DNA of 64,000 nucleotides from Aureibaculum luteum (GCF_003449015.1 NZ_QRGD01000003.1:310001-374000), one strand, 5' to 3'; shown: positions 17,603 to 27,042, numbered from the stretch's first letter. Translations and numbers: made by a program. Notes: generated by a model from the letters alone, not told the origin.

Positions 17603-19351
17603 TTACGATTTAAGTTTATTAGCCTGTCCTGCCCAATCATCTCTTTGTGCTCTTCCTGGGAAAGAACCCGTGATTGAATCTAACAAGTCATATTCTTTAT
17701 TTGTCATTTTGCTAACCTGTGCAAAGGTGTAAATACCTATTTGATTTAGCGTTTTCTCCATTACTGGACCAATACCGCTAATTTTTTTAAGATTATCTGC
17801 CGTATCTTTTGAAGCATCAAAGGTACCTAAACTTTCAAGTAAGCTATTTGTTTTAGCCTGTTTATCATCTACATCAACTATTGGTTTCTCAACAATTTTT
17901 TCTTCTTTAACAATCTCTTCTTTGATGATAATTGGTTCTTTTTTAACTTCAGTTTTTACAGTACTAGGATTGTCTCTTTCTCTTTTAAAATTATTACCTG
18001 ACGATTTTAAAATAGACTTAACCTCAGCTTGTGCAATAACTGGGAAGGTTCTAGCATACAATAAAAACAGTACAAAGAAAAATCCTATGGTTCCTACAAA
18101 TATACCGATATCGACAAAAGTTGGTGAAAACTGTGTCCATGATGATGGTAGATGTCCTCTACTCAAGTTGATCACAATAATATCAAAACGTTCAAACCAC
18201 ATACCAATATTGATAAAAATAGCGATTATGAATGTCCATATATAATTTCTTCTAATTTTCTTAAACCAAAATAATTGAGGGATAATAGAGTTACAAATTA
18301 TCAATGACCAAAATGCCCACCAATATGGTCCTGTTGCAGCACCTACCGATAAATACACAAAATCTTCATAACTACTACCTGTATACCAACCCACAAAAAG
18401 TTCTGATAAATAAGCAACCGTAACAATACCACCAGTAACTAAGATTACTTTATTCATGTTTTCAACATGTACTCTTGTAATATAATCTTCTAAGTTACTC
18501 ACTTTACGCATAATTAATAATAGCGTCTGTACCATTGCAAAACCAGAGAATACCGCACCTGCAACAAAGTAAGGTGGATACACCGTACTGTGCCAACCTG
18601 GTATTACCGAAGTAGCAAAGTCAAATGATACAATTGTATGTACAGAAAGTACTAATGGAGTTGCTAAACCTGCTAACACTAAAGAAACTTCTTCAAAACG
18701 TTGCCAGTCTTTTGCTTTACCACTCCATCCAAAACTTACTAAACTGTAAATCTTCTTTTGGAATGGTTTCGTAGCTCTATCTCTAATCATAGCGAAATCA
18801 GGCAATAAACCTGTCCACCAGAATACTAATGATACTGATAAATATGTAGAAATAGCGAATACATCCCATAATAATGGTGAGTTAAAGTTTACCCATAACG
18901 AACCTAAAGGGTTTGGTACTGGTAAGGTATAAAAACCATTCCAGATTCTACCCATGTGTATTAACGGGAACAAACCTGCTTGAAAAACCGCAAAGATTGT
19001 CATTGCTTCAGCAGAACGGTTAATACCCATTCTCCATTTTTGACGGAACAACAAAAGTACCGCAGAAATTAATGTACCGGCATGACCGATACCTACCCAC
19101 CATACAAAGTTGGTAATATCCCAAGCCCAGTTAATTCTATTGTTTAGACCCCAAACACCAATACCTGTACCTATGGTATAAGCGATTGATCCAATACCCC
19201 AAAGAAAGGCTATCAATGCAATTGTAAAAGCTATATACCAACTTTTATTGGCTTTACCTTCAATTGGAGCGGCTACATCTAAAGTAATATCATGGTAACT
19301 TTTGTCTCCAGTGATAATTGGCTCTCTAATAGGTGCTTCGTAATGACCCAT
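17603..19351 (-). CDS. actC: Alternative complex III membrane subunit ActC (NrfD-like) with C-terminal helix-hairpin-helix domain
   Basis: Ten-helix NrfD/PsrC-type membrane subunit that contributes the quinol site of alternative complex III. Residues 1-450 carry the conserved parts (INWAWDITNFVWWVGIGHAG, PLLWDVFAISTYLSVSLVFWW, GWHSTVYPPYFVAG). Unlike the shorter canonical ActC, this 582-residue protein continues with a charged Lys/Glu linker (about 455-505) and a C-terminal domain. That domain reads NLKKISGIGPVMEKTLNQIG followed by IYTFAQVSKMT and GRAQRDDWAGQ. It is a helix-hairpin-helix/H3TH domain of the COG3743 type, which also occurs as a C-terminal extension of some NuoE proteins. It would face the cytoplasm. 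Its role in a respiratory complex is unknown. Confidence 0.93.
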   Translation of the reverse strand: MGHYEAPIREPIITGDKSYHDITLDVAAPIEGKANKSWYIAFTIALIAFLWGIGSIAYTIGTGIGVWGLNNRINWAWDITNFVWWVGIGHAGTLISAVLLLFRQKWRMGINRSAEAMTIFAVFQAGLFPLIHMGRIWNGFYTLPVPNPLGSLWVNFNSPLLWDVFAISTYLSVSLVFWWTGLLPDFAMIRDRATKPFQKKIYSLVSFGWSGKAKDWQRFEEVSLVLAGLATPLVLSVHTIVSFDFATSVIPGWHSTVYPPYFVAGAVFSGFAMVQTLLLIMRKVSNLEDYITRVHVENMNKVILVTGGIVTVAYLSELFVGWYTGSSYEDFVYLSVGAATGPYWWAFWSLIICNSIIPQLFWFKKIRRNYIWTFIIAIFINIGMWFERFDIIVINLSRGHLPSSWTQFSPTFVDIGIFVGTIGFFFVLFLLYARTFPVIAQAEVKSILKSSGNNFKRERDNPSTVKTEVKKEPIIIKEEIVKEEKIVEKPIVDVDDKQAKTNSLLESLGTFDASKDTADNLKKISGIGPVMEKTLNQIGIYTFAQVSKMTNKEYDLLDSITGSFPGRAQRDDWAGQANKLKS

Positions 19352-19376
19352 AATTATATACTATTCTTAATTATTA

Positions 19377-22300
19377 TTATGATTCGTTTGTGTTTCTAAT
19401 ATCCACTTGATAGAATACATTAGGTTGTGTACCTACAAAATCCAATAAATGGAAAGTTCTATCATCTTCTTTTATGTGTGCTACTTTACTATCTTTATCA
19501 TTTACATCTCCAAACACCATGGCACCAGTACTACATGCATTAACACACGCTGTAGTAAATTCACCATCCTTAACAGGTCTTCCTTCTTTTTTAGCTTTTA
19601 ATATGGTAGCTTGAGTCATTTGAATACACATAGAACATTTTTCCATAACCCCTCTAGATCGTACTGTAACATCTGGGTTAAGTACCATTCTACCTAGGTC
19701 ATTGTTCATGTTATAATCAAACTCGTTATTATCAAAATATTTAAACCAATTAAATCTACGTACTCTATAAGGACAGTTATTTGCACAATAACGAGTACCA
19801 ATACAACGGTTATATGCCATTTGGTTTTGACCTTGACGTCCATGAGATGTTGCTGCAACCGGACAAACTGTTTCACATGGTGCGTGATTACAATGTTGAC
19901 ACATTACAGGTTGGAAAGTAACATTAGGATTATCAGAAGGGTGTGTTTGAGCATTAAAATATGTACCCGTACCAAAAATACCTTCTTCCTTTCCTCTCTC
20001 TTCAGTCATATCAGAAGAGTAATATCTATCAATACGCAACCAGTGCATATCTCTACTCTTTCTTATTTCTTCTTTACCAACAACAGGAACATTATTTTCT
20101 GCATGACATGCTACAATACATGCAGCACAACCAATACAAGTTGCTAAATCTATTGAAAGGTTAAATTTTGTACCTAAAGAATCATCAAATCGTTCCCATA
20201 AATCTACTTTCTCCAACGAAACATTTTGATGATCTAATTGTACGTGTGGTTTAGGGTTCCAATCGTGTCTTGGCTTATTAACAAAATCATCTAGAGTTGT
20301 TTCTCTAATAATTTCATCTCTACCCATTAAGGTATGCTGTAACTGAATACATGCAAATTCATGTTCACCAGCCACCTTCTCAATAGTTACTGATTGATGA
20401 TTTGAAAAATTTTGATATAAAGGATAGGCATTAACACCTACTTGTAAATCTTTTTGAACTGCGGCAGATTTTCTACCATAACCTAGAGCCAAACCAATAC
20501 TACCAGGTGCTTGTCCTGGTTGAATATATACTGGTACATTTTCTAAGGTTACTCCATTTACAGTTATGTTGGCTAAATCACCATTTAAGGCTCCATTAGA
20601 AACTGTTCTATTGGTAATCCCTTTTGCTATTGCATCAATTCTAGAGATGGTAATATAATTATCCCAAGAAGTTCTAGTAATTGGATCTGGCAATTCTTGT
20701 AACCAAGGATTATTAGCCATTTGTCCATTACCCATACTCGTTTTAGTATATAATTCCAACTCTAAATCAGCTGGTTTTATAGATGCGGCCAAAGCCGTTA
20801 ATGCTCCTTGAACTGAAACTGTTTCCGGAGAAATTTGACTTGGAATTTCTTCATCAAAAATAGCAGTTTCAACAGCATCAGCTACCGTACCAATATGACG
20901 AACACCATCGTGTAATGTATTATTCCACGAGAGTCCTTTCAATACGTTAGATTTCCAATATGATTTTAAATAATCGTGGTATGATAGTGAACTACCATTC
21001 CATTTTAACAATGTATCTTGAAACTGACGTGTATTAAATAAAGGTCTGATTGTTGGTTGCGTTAAACCAAAATGACCTTTTTTGATTCTTACATCACCCC
21101 AAGATTCTAAATAATGAGGAACTGCTCCTACATACTGAGCTGCAGATGCGGTTTCATCATCTCCCATAGAAAAAGCTATAGAGAGTTTTACTTTTTTAAG
21201 TGCTTCAACAAAGTCAGCACTATTGGCTAATGTATAAGCTGGATTGGTAAGATAGGTAATTAATCCACCAACTTTACCCGCTTTCATATCTCCAATTAAT
21301 TGAGACACTTTAGCATCACTACCACTTCTTACATATTTTGGAGCCACTGTATTTACAGCTTCACTACCAATTGCCTTATTAATGGCCAATGCCAATAATT
21401 GAGCACTTTTATCTTGTATACCTGTTACAACAACAGCTTTTTTACCAGCAGCTTGTAATTGTTTTATCGTTTGCTTTAACCCTTCATCAATTGAAGTTGA
21501 TTTTGTTGAACTTCCACCAACTATAGCGTTGTAAACATTTAATAATACTTGTTTTTGTTCTGATGGCTTCACCATATAACGCTTATCTGCGTTACTACCC
21601 GTTAGAGATAAGTTAGACTCAATCTGTACATGGCGAGACATTTTTCCGTGATTTGGAATTCTGCTTTTTGCATACCCTACTTCAAAACCTCCACCTTGCC
21701 AATCTCCTAAGAAATCTGCACCAACACTAACAATTACCTCAGCCTTTGAAAAATCATAGTCTGGTAAGGCTCTTTCACCATATAAAGTCTCAAACGCATC
21801 TAAAGCAGCAGATTCTGAAACTGCATCATAAGCTATATGCTTAACATTAGCATAAGATGCTTTAAAATCTTGTATTAGTTGATTTGTTGTTGGACTCGCT
21901 GTAGTACCTGTTAAAAATACAATAGTTTCATTATTCGCTTTTAACGTATTTAACTCAGCCATTGTAGCTTTATCAAAAGTACTCCAATTTACAGGCTCAC
22001 CTTTAGCTCTAGGATTTTGTAAACGGTTATTATCATATAAAGCTAAAATAGAAGCTTGTACCCTTGCATTGGTACCACCTTGATTTCCAGCTAATTTATT
22101 AGGTTCAATTTTAATAGGACGTCCTTCACGAACTTTCACTAGTAGATTGGCAAAATCGTATCCATTTGCCATTGATGTCGCATAATAATCAGCTACACCA
22201 GGTGTAACTTCATCAGGCTTTATTACGTAAGGAATAGACTTAACTACTGGCCCCTCACAAGCTGCCAATGACGCTGCTGCGGTTGTAAAACCAACATATT

Positions 22301-22469
22301 TTAAAAAGTCTCGTCTTGAAGTTGAAGAAGATTCTAATGCTTCCTTATCACCAAGAAACTCATCTGTTGGTAAATCTTCAGCAAATTCTGATGTTTTTAG
22401 CTTTTCAACAATAGAGCTGTTTTCATTAAGCTCTTCAACACCTCTCCAGTATTTCTTGTTTGACGCCAT
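19377..22469 (-). CDS. actB: Alternative complex III iron-sulfur/molybdopterin-like subunit ActB
   Basis: Large periplasmic subunit that carries electrons from quinol to the cytochromes. The 1030-residue protein has an internal Tat-type signal (SRRDFLKYVGF, about 52-62) followed by a lipobox-like SLAAC. Next comes a molybdopterin-oxidoreductase-like domain (about 75-740) that, in this family, holds no cofactor, and then a ferredoxin-like domain with four cluster motifs: CIGCAACIVACHAENN, CQHCNHAPCETVCP, CIGTRYCANNCPYRVRRFNW and CSMCIQMTQ...CVNACSTGAM. This equals the fused B1-B2 arrangement of known ActB. It lies 25 bp upstream of actC and 153 bp downstream of actA, within one operon. Confidence 0.95.
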   Translation of the reverse strand: MASNKKYWRGVEELNENSSIVEKLKTSEFAEDLPTDEFLGDKEALESSSTSRRDFLKYVGFTTAAASLAACEGPVVKSIPYVIKPDEVTPGVADYYATSMANGYDFANLLVKVREGRPIKIEPNKLAGNQGGTNARVQASILALYDNNRLQNPRAKGEPVNWSTFDKATMAELNTLKANNETIVFLTGTTASPTTNQLIQDFKASYANVKHIAYDAVSESAALDAFETLYGERALPDYDFSKAEVIVSVGADFLGDWQGGGFEVGYAKSRIPNHGKMSRHVQIESNLSLTGSNADKRYMVKPSEQKQVLLNVYNAIVGGSSTKSTSIDEGLKQTIKQLQAAGKKAVVVTGIQDKSAQLLALAINKAIGSEAVNTVAPKYVRSGSDAKVSQLIGDMKAGKVGGLITYLTNPAYTLANSADFVEALKKVKLSIAFSMGDDETASAAQYVGAVPHYLESWGDVRIKKGHFGLTQPTIRPLFNTRQFQDTLLKWNGSSLSYHDYLKSYWKSNVLKGLSWNNTLHDGVRHIGTVADAVETAIFDEEIPSQISPETVSVQGALTALAASIKPADLELELYTKTSMGNGQMANNPWLQELPDPITRTSWDNYITISRIDAIAKGITNRTVSNGALNGDLANITVNGVTLENVPVYIQPGQAPGSIGLALGYGRKSAAVQKDLQVGVNAYPLYQNFSNHQSVTIEKVAGEHEFACIQLQHTLMGRDEIIRETTLDDFVNKPRHDWNPKPHVQLDHQNVSLEKVDLWERFDDSLGTKFNLSIDLATCIGCAACIVACHAENNVPVVGKEEIRKSRDMHWLRIDRYYSSDMTEERGKEEGIFGTGTYFNAQTHPSDNPNVTFQPVMCQHCNHAPCETVCPVAATSHGRQGQNQMAYNRCIGTRYCANNCPYRVRRFNWFKYFDNNEFDYNMNNDLGRMVLNPDVTVRSRGVMEKCSMCIQMTQATILKAKKEGRPVKDGEFTTACVNACSTGAMVFGDVNDKDSKVAHIKEDDRTFHLLDFVGTQPNVFYQVDIRNTNES

Positions 22470-22622
22470 TCTTTGTTTTAGTTATTTGTTATTTAGATAT
22501 GGTTATTTGATTAACTCTGAAACCAATTCTAAATTTTTAATTTTATTTCTTTTTTTACTTCGTATCAGCTACTTCTAAATCCACTCTCATTTACACATAA
22601 ATTATTATGTCTACATGCGGAA

Positions 22623-24152
22623 TTAATAGTGACACTTACCACACTCCATACCACCCATTTGTGCTACGGTAACTTTTTCAACACCATATTTCTTAGACAA
22701 CTCATCATGAATTTTAGCATAATATGCGTTATCTTCAACTTTAACTTCAGTTTCTCTATGACAATTGATACACCATCCCATTGTTAATGGAGAAAATTGC
22801 TCTACTTCTTCCATTTCTTCTACCGGTCCATGACATTTTTGACAAGCTACACCTCCAACAGTTACGTGTTGTGAGTGATTAAAATATGCAAAATCTGGCA
22901 AATTATGAATACGTATCCATTCGATAGGTCTTTGTTCATAACCTGCTATGTAAGCATTCGATTCTTTATCCCATCCTACGGCATCATAAATTTTTTGAAT
23001 TTCACCATCGTAAAACGCCTTATCATTCTCAACAGTTACAGGACCGTTATATTCTGATATACCTTTATGACAATTCATACAAACATTTACTGAAGGAATA
23101 CCTGAAGTTTTACTATGCTTTGCTGAAGAGTGACAATATTGACAATCAATTTTATTATCTCCGGCATGTATTTTATGTGAAAAAGCAATTGGTTGCACTG
23201 GCTTATACCCTTGGTCGTTACCAATACTCATCATACCCCAGTACGCTAAATAACCTACTACTAAAAGTAAAGCAATCGTAGTAACCAATTTTAGGAATTC
23301 GTTTTTACTCATAAAGTAAACCCAAACTACCGCTACAGCCAAAACAAGCATCACCAAATAGGTTGCCCAAGGAATTGGCGTTGTTTCCGCCACTGAACTA
23401 ACTTCTTCTCCACCTATCTTTTTAGCCTCTAAAATTGATGAATGTTTTGTATATAATAAAATGGCATCGATGTCTGCATCTGACAACTGCGGAAAAGCAG
23501 TCATTGGAGAGCCATTGTATTCATCAAAAATAGCAATAGCATCAGCATCACCGCTAGCTCTTAAAGCAGCATTATCTTTAATCCATGAATGTAACCATTC
23601 ATCTGAACGTCTATCTTGTACCTTAGCCAATGCAGGCCCAATTAATTTTGAATCTAATTTATGACACGCCGCACAATTGGCATTAAATGTCTTTTTACCC
23701 TTAACTACTTCTAAAGAATCAATACCTAAAGAAGCTGCAGTTACAAATGCAGCATCGCCACCTTCAACCTTCTCAACAGGCTTATCATCTGTGTACGCTA
23801 AAACATCCTTAATATCTTGATCTGAAAATTGTGGATACGCCACCATTGGCATTTTATTATACTCTTCATAGATTGCAATTGCATCAGCATCTCCAGTAGC
23901 TCTTAAAGCTGCATTATCTTTTATCCAAGCTATTAACCAATCCTGTTCTCTTCTTTCAGTAACACCCTTTAAAGGCGGTCCTACTAACTTAGTATCCAAT
24001 TTATGACAAGCAGCACAATTTGCATTGAATATTTTTTTACCATTATCAAGATTAGCCTCTTGAGCAAAGATCTGTGATGTAAAAAGTAAAACAAAAGTAA
24101 GACTAGAAACGAGTATTCTTAAGATTTTACGGTGTTGATTCACACTTTTCAT
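22623..24152 (-). CDS. actA: Alternative complex III multiheme cytochrome c subunit ActA with two extra cytochrome c domains
   Basis: Multiheme cytochrome of alternative complex III. The start chosen is ATG 24152 because it gives a good signal peptide (MKSVNQHRKILRI... to SQIFAQ); the longer reading from 24218 would bury that signal. The 509-residue protein has seven CxxCH motifs. Two are CAACH (residues 46-50 and 160-164) in tandem, near-identical class I cytochrome domains. Two membrane helices follow (about 255-305), then CQYCH, CMNCH, CQKCH, CINCH and CGKCH in the pentaheme part typical of ActA. The tandem monoheme domains look like an internal duplication and add hemes beyond the standard five. 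It is the first gene of the operon, behind the promoter at 24235-24264. Confidence 0.93.
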   Translation of the reverse strand: MKSVNQHRKILRILVSSLTFVLLFTSQIFAQEANLDNGKKIFNANCAACHKLDTKLVGPPLKGVTERREQDWLIAWIKDNAALRATGDADAIAIYEEYNKMPMVAYPQFSDQDIKDVLAYTDDKPVEKVEGGDAAFVTAASLGIDSLEVVKGKKTFNANCAACHKLDSKLIGPALAKVQDRRSDEWLHSWIKDNAALRASGDADAIAIFDEYNGSPMTAFPQLSDADIDAILLYTKHSSILEAKKIGGEEVSSVAETTPIPWATYLVMLVLAVAVVWVYFMSKNEFLKLVTTIALLLVVGYLAYWGMMSIGNDQGYKPVQPIAFSHKIHAGDNKIDCQYCHSSAKHSKTSGIPSVNVCMNCHKGISEYNGPVTVENDKAFYDGEIQKIYDAVGWDKESNAYIAGYEQRPIEWIRIHNLPDFAYFNHSQHVTVGGVACQKCHGPVEEMEEVEQFSPLTMGWCINCHRETEVKVEDNAYYAKIHDELSKKYGVEKVTVAQMGGMECGKCHY

Positions 24153-24234
24153 ATTATAAAATATATTATCAGGTGTCGTTTTGGTACGATTTTTTCTATT
24201 CTTAAAATGAAAACACATTCTTAGAAAGATTTGA

Positions 24235-24264
24235 CAAAAATAACATTATTTGGATACAAGCAAA
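24235..24264 (-). promoter_or_regulatory. Promoter of the act-cox operon
   Basis: On the minus strand, TTTG (24264-24261), an 18-bp spacer and TATTTTTG (24242-24235) match the Bacteroidota -33/-7 consensus. Transcription would start near 24228, about 76 nt before the chosen actA ATG. This is one of the best promoter matches in the window, fitting a highly expressed respiratory operon. Confidence 0.75.
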
Positions 24265-24340
24265 ATCTAAAAATAATGTTAAATGCAATTTATAATGGTT
24301 CTAAATAACGAACGATATGTTAAACCTAAAAACAAAATTT

Positions 24341-24348
24341 TAAATTTG
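24341..24348 (+). promoter_or_regulatory. -7 element of the SPOR-like gene
   Basis: TAAATTTG is a perfect TAnnTTTG octamer. A start near 24355 would give a leader of about 12 nt and supports the ATG at 24367 rather than upstream in-frame ATGs. No clear -33 element. Confidence 0.55.
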
Positions 24349-24366
24349 CCAAAACAAAAACTTATA

Positions 24367-24774
24367 ATGAAATCATTTTTAAACAGATACAGCATAGCAA
24401 TCTTTATAATTTCTCTTTTAAGTACTAACTTAATCGCAGCACAGCAAGAAGGGAACTTAAAAATAGAAAGTAGTGAAAATATAAAAAATATTGTGGCTAA
24501 AAAAAGAGCAAACAACAAAAACACTACAAAAGTTAAAGGCTTCAGAATTCAAATATTTTTTGGAAGCGAACAAGGGGCTTATAGGGCTCGTGAGGAATTT
24601 AACACGTTATTTCCTGATGACTTCTTAAAAATTGAAAATTTTCCGCCGGATTGGAAAGTGCGTGTTGGAAACTACAAAACACAACTAGCAGCGGATAGAG
24701 CTTTAATCGAAATTAAAGAAACTTTTGGTGGAGCAATTGTGTTAGCCGAGCTAATTGATGTACAGAGAGACTAA
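24367..24774 (+). CDS. Exported SPOR-like domain protein
   Basis: The ATG at 24367 is preferred because it yields a signal peptide (MKSFLNRYSIAIFIISLLST...AAQQ) and sits just after a -7 element; an ORF is open further upstream but would lack both. The 135-residue protein has a SPOR-like fold in its C-terminal half: GFRIQIFFGSEQGAYRAREE, then a region with PPDWKVRVGNYKTQLAADRAL and GGAIVLAELID. SPOR domains bind denuded glycan strands of peptidoglycan at division sites. This very short form, common in Flavobacteriaceae, may be periplasmic; its exact role is not established. It is divergent from the act operon and precedes ruvB. Confidence 0.8.
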   Translation: MKSFLNRYSIAIFIISLLSTNLIAAQQEGNLKIESSENIKNIVAKKRANNKNTTKVKGFRIQIFFGSEQGAYRAREEFNTLFPDDFLKIENFPPDWKVRVGNYKTQLAADRALIEIKETFGGAIVLAELIDVQRD

Positions 24775-24860
24775 AGTTATTAAACGACATATAGTTCTAT
24801 TTACTAGAAAAAAAATGATTAACGATTTTTGATTTTTATAATTTGTGAATCAAAATAACT

Positions 24861-24868
24861 TATTTTTG
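24861..24868 (+). promoter_or_regulatory. ruvB promoter, almost on the start codon
   Basis: TATTTTTG is a perfect -7 octamer, ending 4 bp before the ruvB ATG at 24873. With usual spacing the transcript would begin at or within 2-3 nt of the ATG, so the message could be leaderless. No clear -33 element at standard distance. Confidence 0.6.
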
Positions 24869-24872
24869 TTTA

Positions 24873-25895
24873 ATGAATGAAAACCTAAATCCTTCCGATG
24901 AAAATTTTTCTAATGAAGAAATAGACGTTGAAAAACAATTACGACCGTTAAATTTTTACGATTTTACAGGACAGGAACAGGTTATTGAGAATCTGAAAAT
25001 TTTTGTTGAAGCCGCCAATCTAAGAAATGAGGCTTTAGACCATACGTTGTTCCATGGACCTCCTGGATTAGGAAAAACTACATTAGCTCATATTTTATCG
25101 AACGAACTGAATGCAAACATAAAAGTTACTTCTGGCCCTGTTTTAGACAAACCAGGTGACTTAGCGGGTCTTTTGACCAATTTAGGAGAACGCGATGTCT
25201 TATTTATTGACGAAATACATCGTTTAAGTCCAATAGTAGAAGAATACCTCTACTCTGCCATGGAAGATTATAAGATTGATATTATGATCGAATCTGGGCC
25301 AAATGCACGAACTGTTCAAATCAACTTAGAACCATTTACATTAATAGGAGCAACAACAAGGTCTGGTTTATTAACCGCTCCAATGCGAGCTCGTTTCGGA
25401 ATTAACAGCCGTTTAGAATATTATCAAACTGATTTACTGACTACAATTGTACAACGAAGTGCTACTATTTTAGATGTACCTATATCTATGGAAGCCGCAA
25501 TTGAAATTGCAGGAAGAAGTCGTGGTACTCCTAGAATTGCAAATGCACTTTTACGTAGAGTTCGAGATTTTGCACAAATAAAAGGTGATGGTACTATAGA
25601 TATAGGTATTGCAAAATTTGCTCTAAAAGCATTACATGTAGACGCTCATGGTTTAGATGAAATGGATAATAAAATTCTTATCACTATTATCGATAAATTT
25701 AAAGGAGGCCCTGTAGGAATTACAACACTAGCTACTGCAGTTAGTGAAAGTGCCGAAACTATTGAAGAAGTTTATGAACCCTTTTTAATTCAGCAAGGTT
25801 TTATTATGCGAACTCCTCGAGGTAGAGAAGTAACTGAGCATGCTTACAAACATTTAGGCAAAATTAAAGGAAGTGTTCAAGGTGGTCTTTTTTAA
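24873..25895 (+). CDS. ruvB: Holliday junction branch-migration helicase RuvB
   Basis: Hexameric AAA+ motor that, with RuvA, drives branch migration at Holliday junctions. The 340-residue length is normal. Motifs in order: Walker [15 protein letters not shown], Walker [12 protein letters not shown], sensor 1 [10 protein letters not shown] with the arginine finger region PMRARFG, and sensor 2 [18 protein letters not shown]. The C-terminal winged-helix domain ([20 protein letters not shown]) contacts DNA. ruvA lies about 5 kb downstream on the same strand rather than adjacent; ruvC is not in the window. An inverted repeat follows its stop codon. Confidence 0.97.
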   Translation: MNENLNPSDENFSNEEIDVEKQLRPLNFYDFTGQEQVIENLKIFVEAANLRNEALDHTLFHGPPGLGKTTLAHILSNELNANIKVTSGPVLDKPGDLAGLLTNLGERDVLFIDEIHRLSPIVEEYLYSAMEDYKIDIMIESGPNARTVQINLEPFTLIGATTRSGLLTAPMRARFGINSRLEYYQTDLLTTIVQRSATILDVPISMEAAIEIAGRSRGTPRIANALLRRVRDFAQIKGDGTIDIGIAKFALKALHVDAHGLDEMDNKILITIIDKFKGGPVGITTLATAVSESAETIEEVYEPFLIQQGFIMRTPRGREVTEHAYKHLGKIKGSVQGGLF

Positions 25896-25905
25896 CCATA
25901 ATTAG

Positions 25906-25933
25906 TTTATACCCTTTTAAAAAAGGGTATAAA
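25906..25933. terminator. Perfect 13-bp inverted repeat after ruvB
   Basis: TTTATACCCTTTT, a 2-nt loop and AAAAGGGTATAAA, 11 bp after the ruvB stop. There is no T-run after it, so it is an atypical terminator. Further C-run and G-run arms (25934-25964) could pair with it in alternative ways. Confidence 0.5.
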
Positions 25934-25961
25934 CCCCTTTGTTATTTAAGGGTTAAACCCC

Positions 25962-25992
25962 TTGACAACTGACAATTAGCATTGTAGTTTTA
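25962..25992 (+). promoter_or_regulatory. Promoter of the 75-residue membrane protein gene
   Basis: TTG (25962-25964), a 20-bp spacer and TAGTTTTA (25985-25992) fit the Bacteroidota -33/-7 pattern with one mismatch. The start site would be near 25999, just before the ATG at 26004. Confidence 0.5.
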
Positions 25993-26003
25993 CAACAAAA
26001 ACT

Positions 26004-26231
26004 ATGAAAACTTCTGTTTTACTTATTATCTTAATTTTATGCAACACTTCTGCATTACTTTCAGAATCAATTTCACATGTAGTAAGGGATATAAATCCAT
26101 GGCTATTTGTTGCCTTAGAAATATTACTTTTACTCGGCTATTATTTCAATAAAACAATAAAAGAAATTAGACAAACATTCGATTTTGACTGTAACGATTT
26201 AAACTTACTTGTCACAAAATCTAAAAAATAA
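26004..26231 (+). CDS. Small two-helix membrane protein, unknown function
   Basis: A 75-residue protein with a hydrophobic N-terminal segment (residues 3-20, possibly a signal peptide) and a second helix (about 33-49, FVALEILLLLGYYF). A short charged tail follows (KTIKEIRQTFDFDCNDLNLL). I do not recognise a family. A promoter-like sequence directly upstream and a good length support it being real, but there are no catalytic motifs. It sits between ruvB and the convergent DUF2141 gene. Confidence 0.55.
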   Translation: MKTSVLLIILILCNTSALLSESISHVVRDINPWLFVALEILLLLGYYFNKTIKEIRQTFDFDCNDLNLLVTKSKK

Positions 26232-26323
26232 ATTGAAAATTTTGGCTTGATAAACTTCTTTATTTACTAGTTCAAAATATAATGTATGACCATTATAAAA
26301 ACAAATTGTTCAGTATCATTTTT

Positions 26324-26740
26324 CTAGTTACTCAGTGTAACCTCAATTAAGCGGTCTTCTGCCAATGAAAATTTGCAAGACTCATAAGAAGGTGCCGAAA
26401 ATTTTGGTTTTACATTATTTGAAAACCCATAAGGTTCTTTCGGAATTCCTAGAAAATTAAGATTAAATTCATCATCAGAATTTTCATCATGAAACATGGA
26501 AAAGGCATAGTCACCTTTTGGTAAATCGTTGATTTTTATAATTTCAGTAGTGTTTTTAACCGTTATATAATAATGCTTGATAGCGGCTTCTCGTTTTAAA
26601 AAATTTTCACCTTTATTAAAAACTCCAATTCTAATTCTACCCTCAAGTATTCCAATATTTTCTATTTGAATAGTCAACTGGGGATTTTCATAGGAAACAT
26701 TGCTTGACAAAAGGATAAAACAAATTAGTAAGTAGTTCAT
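26324..26740 (-). CDS. Exported DUF2141 protein
   Basis: The ATG at 26740 is chosen because it starts a signal peptide (MNYLLICFILLSSNVSY); the ORF is open further upstream but would bury it. The 138-residue protein matches DUF2141 (beta-sandwich) throughout: LTIQIENIGILEGRIRIGVF, LPKGDYAFSMFHDENSDDEF and GIPKEPYGFSNN. Members are small secreted or periplasmic proteins common in Bacteroidota with no established function. It faces convergently towards the small membrane protein. Confidence 0.8.
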   Translation of the reverse strand: MNYLLICFILLSSNVSYENPQLTIQIENIGILEGRIRIGVFNKGENFLKREAAIKHYYITVKNTTEIIKINDLPKGDYAFSMFHDENSDDEFNLNFLGIPKEPYGFSNNVKPKFSAPSYESCKFSLAEDRLIEVTLSN

Positions 26741-27042
26741 TATTGTAATATTTAAATTATAAAAAGTCAATTTATTATGCAATATACTTAATAAAAGTTT
26801 GATATTTTTATTAATACCTGAACTATTCAATATCTATGGTATTAAAAACACCCCAAGGAACCCGTTTTCTTAAATTTTTAATAAGTATGCTCTAGTCAAT
26901 GTCCATTGTGCTTGTTCAATAGTTATTTATTCCGTTATTTCTATAGTATTAGATATAAATTTTGCTATTTCAGAACCTACATTTATATTTTTAAATTGCA
27001 ATTTTAAAAAATAAACTATCTTTAAGAACATAATAAAATATT
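26741..27042. other. Divergent intergenic region
   Basis: About 300 bp of AT-rich sequence between the DUF2141 gene and the queG leader. The only clear signal is the promoter-like pair at 26996-27024. I see no gene or strong hairpin in the rest. Confidence 0.5.
26996..27024 (+). promoter_or_regulatory. Promoter upstream of the small ORF and queG
   Basis: TTG (26996-26998), an 18-bp spacer and TATCTTTA (27017-27024), one mismatch from TAnnTTTG. A start near 27031 would place the 33-codon ORF at 27043 first in the transcript, ahead of queG. Confidence 0.5.
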
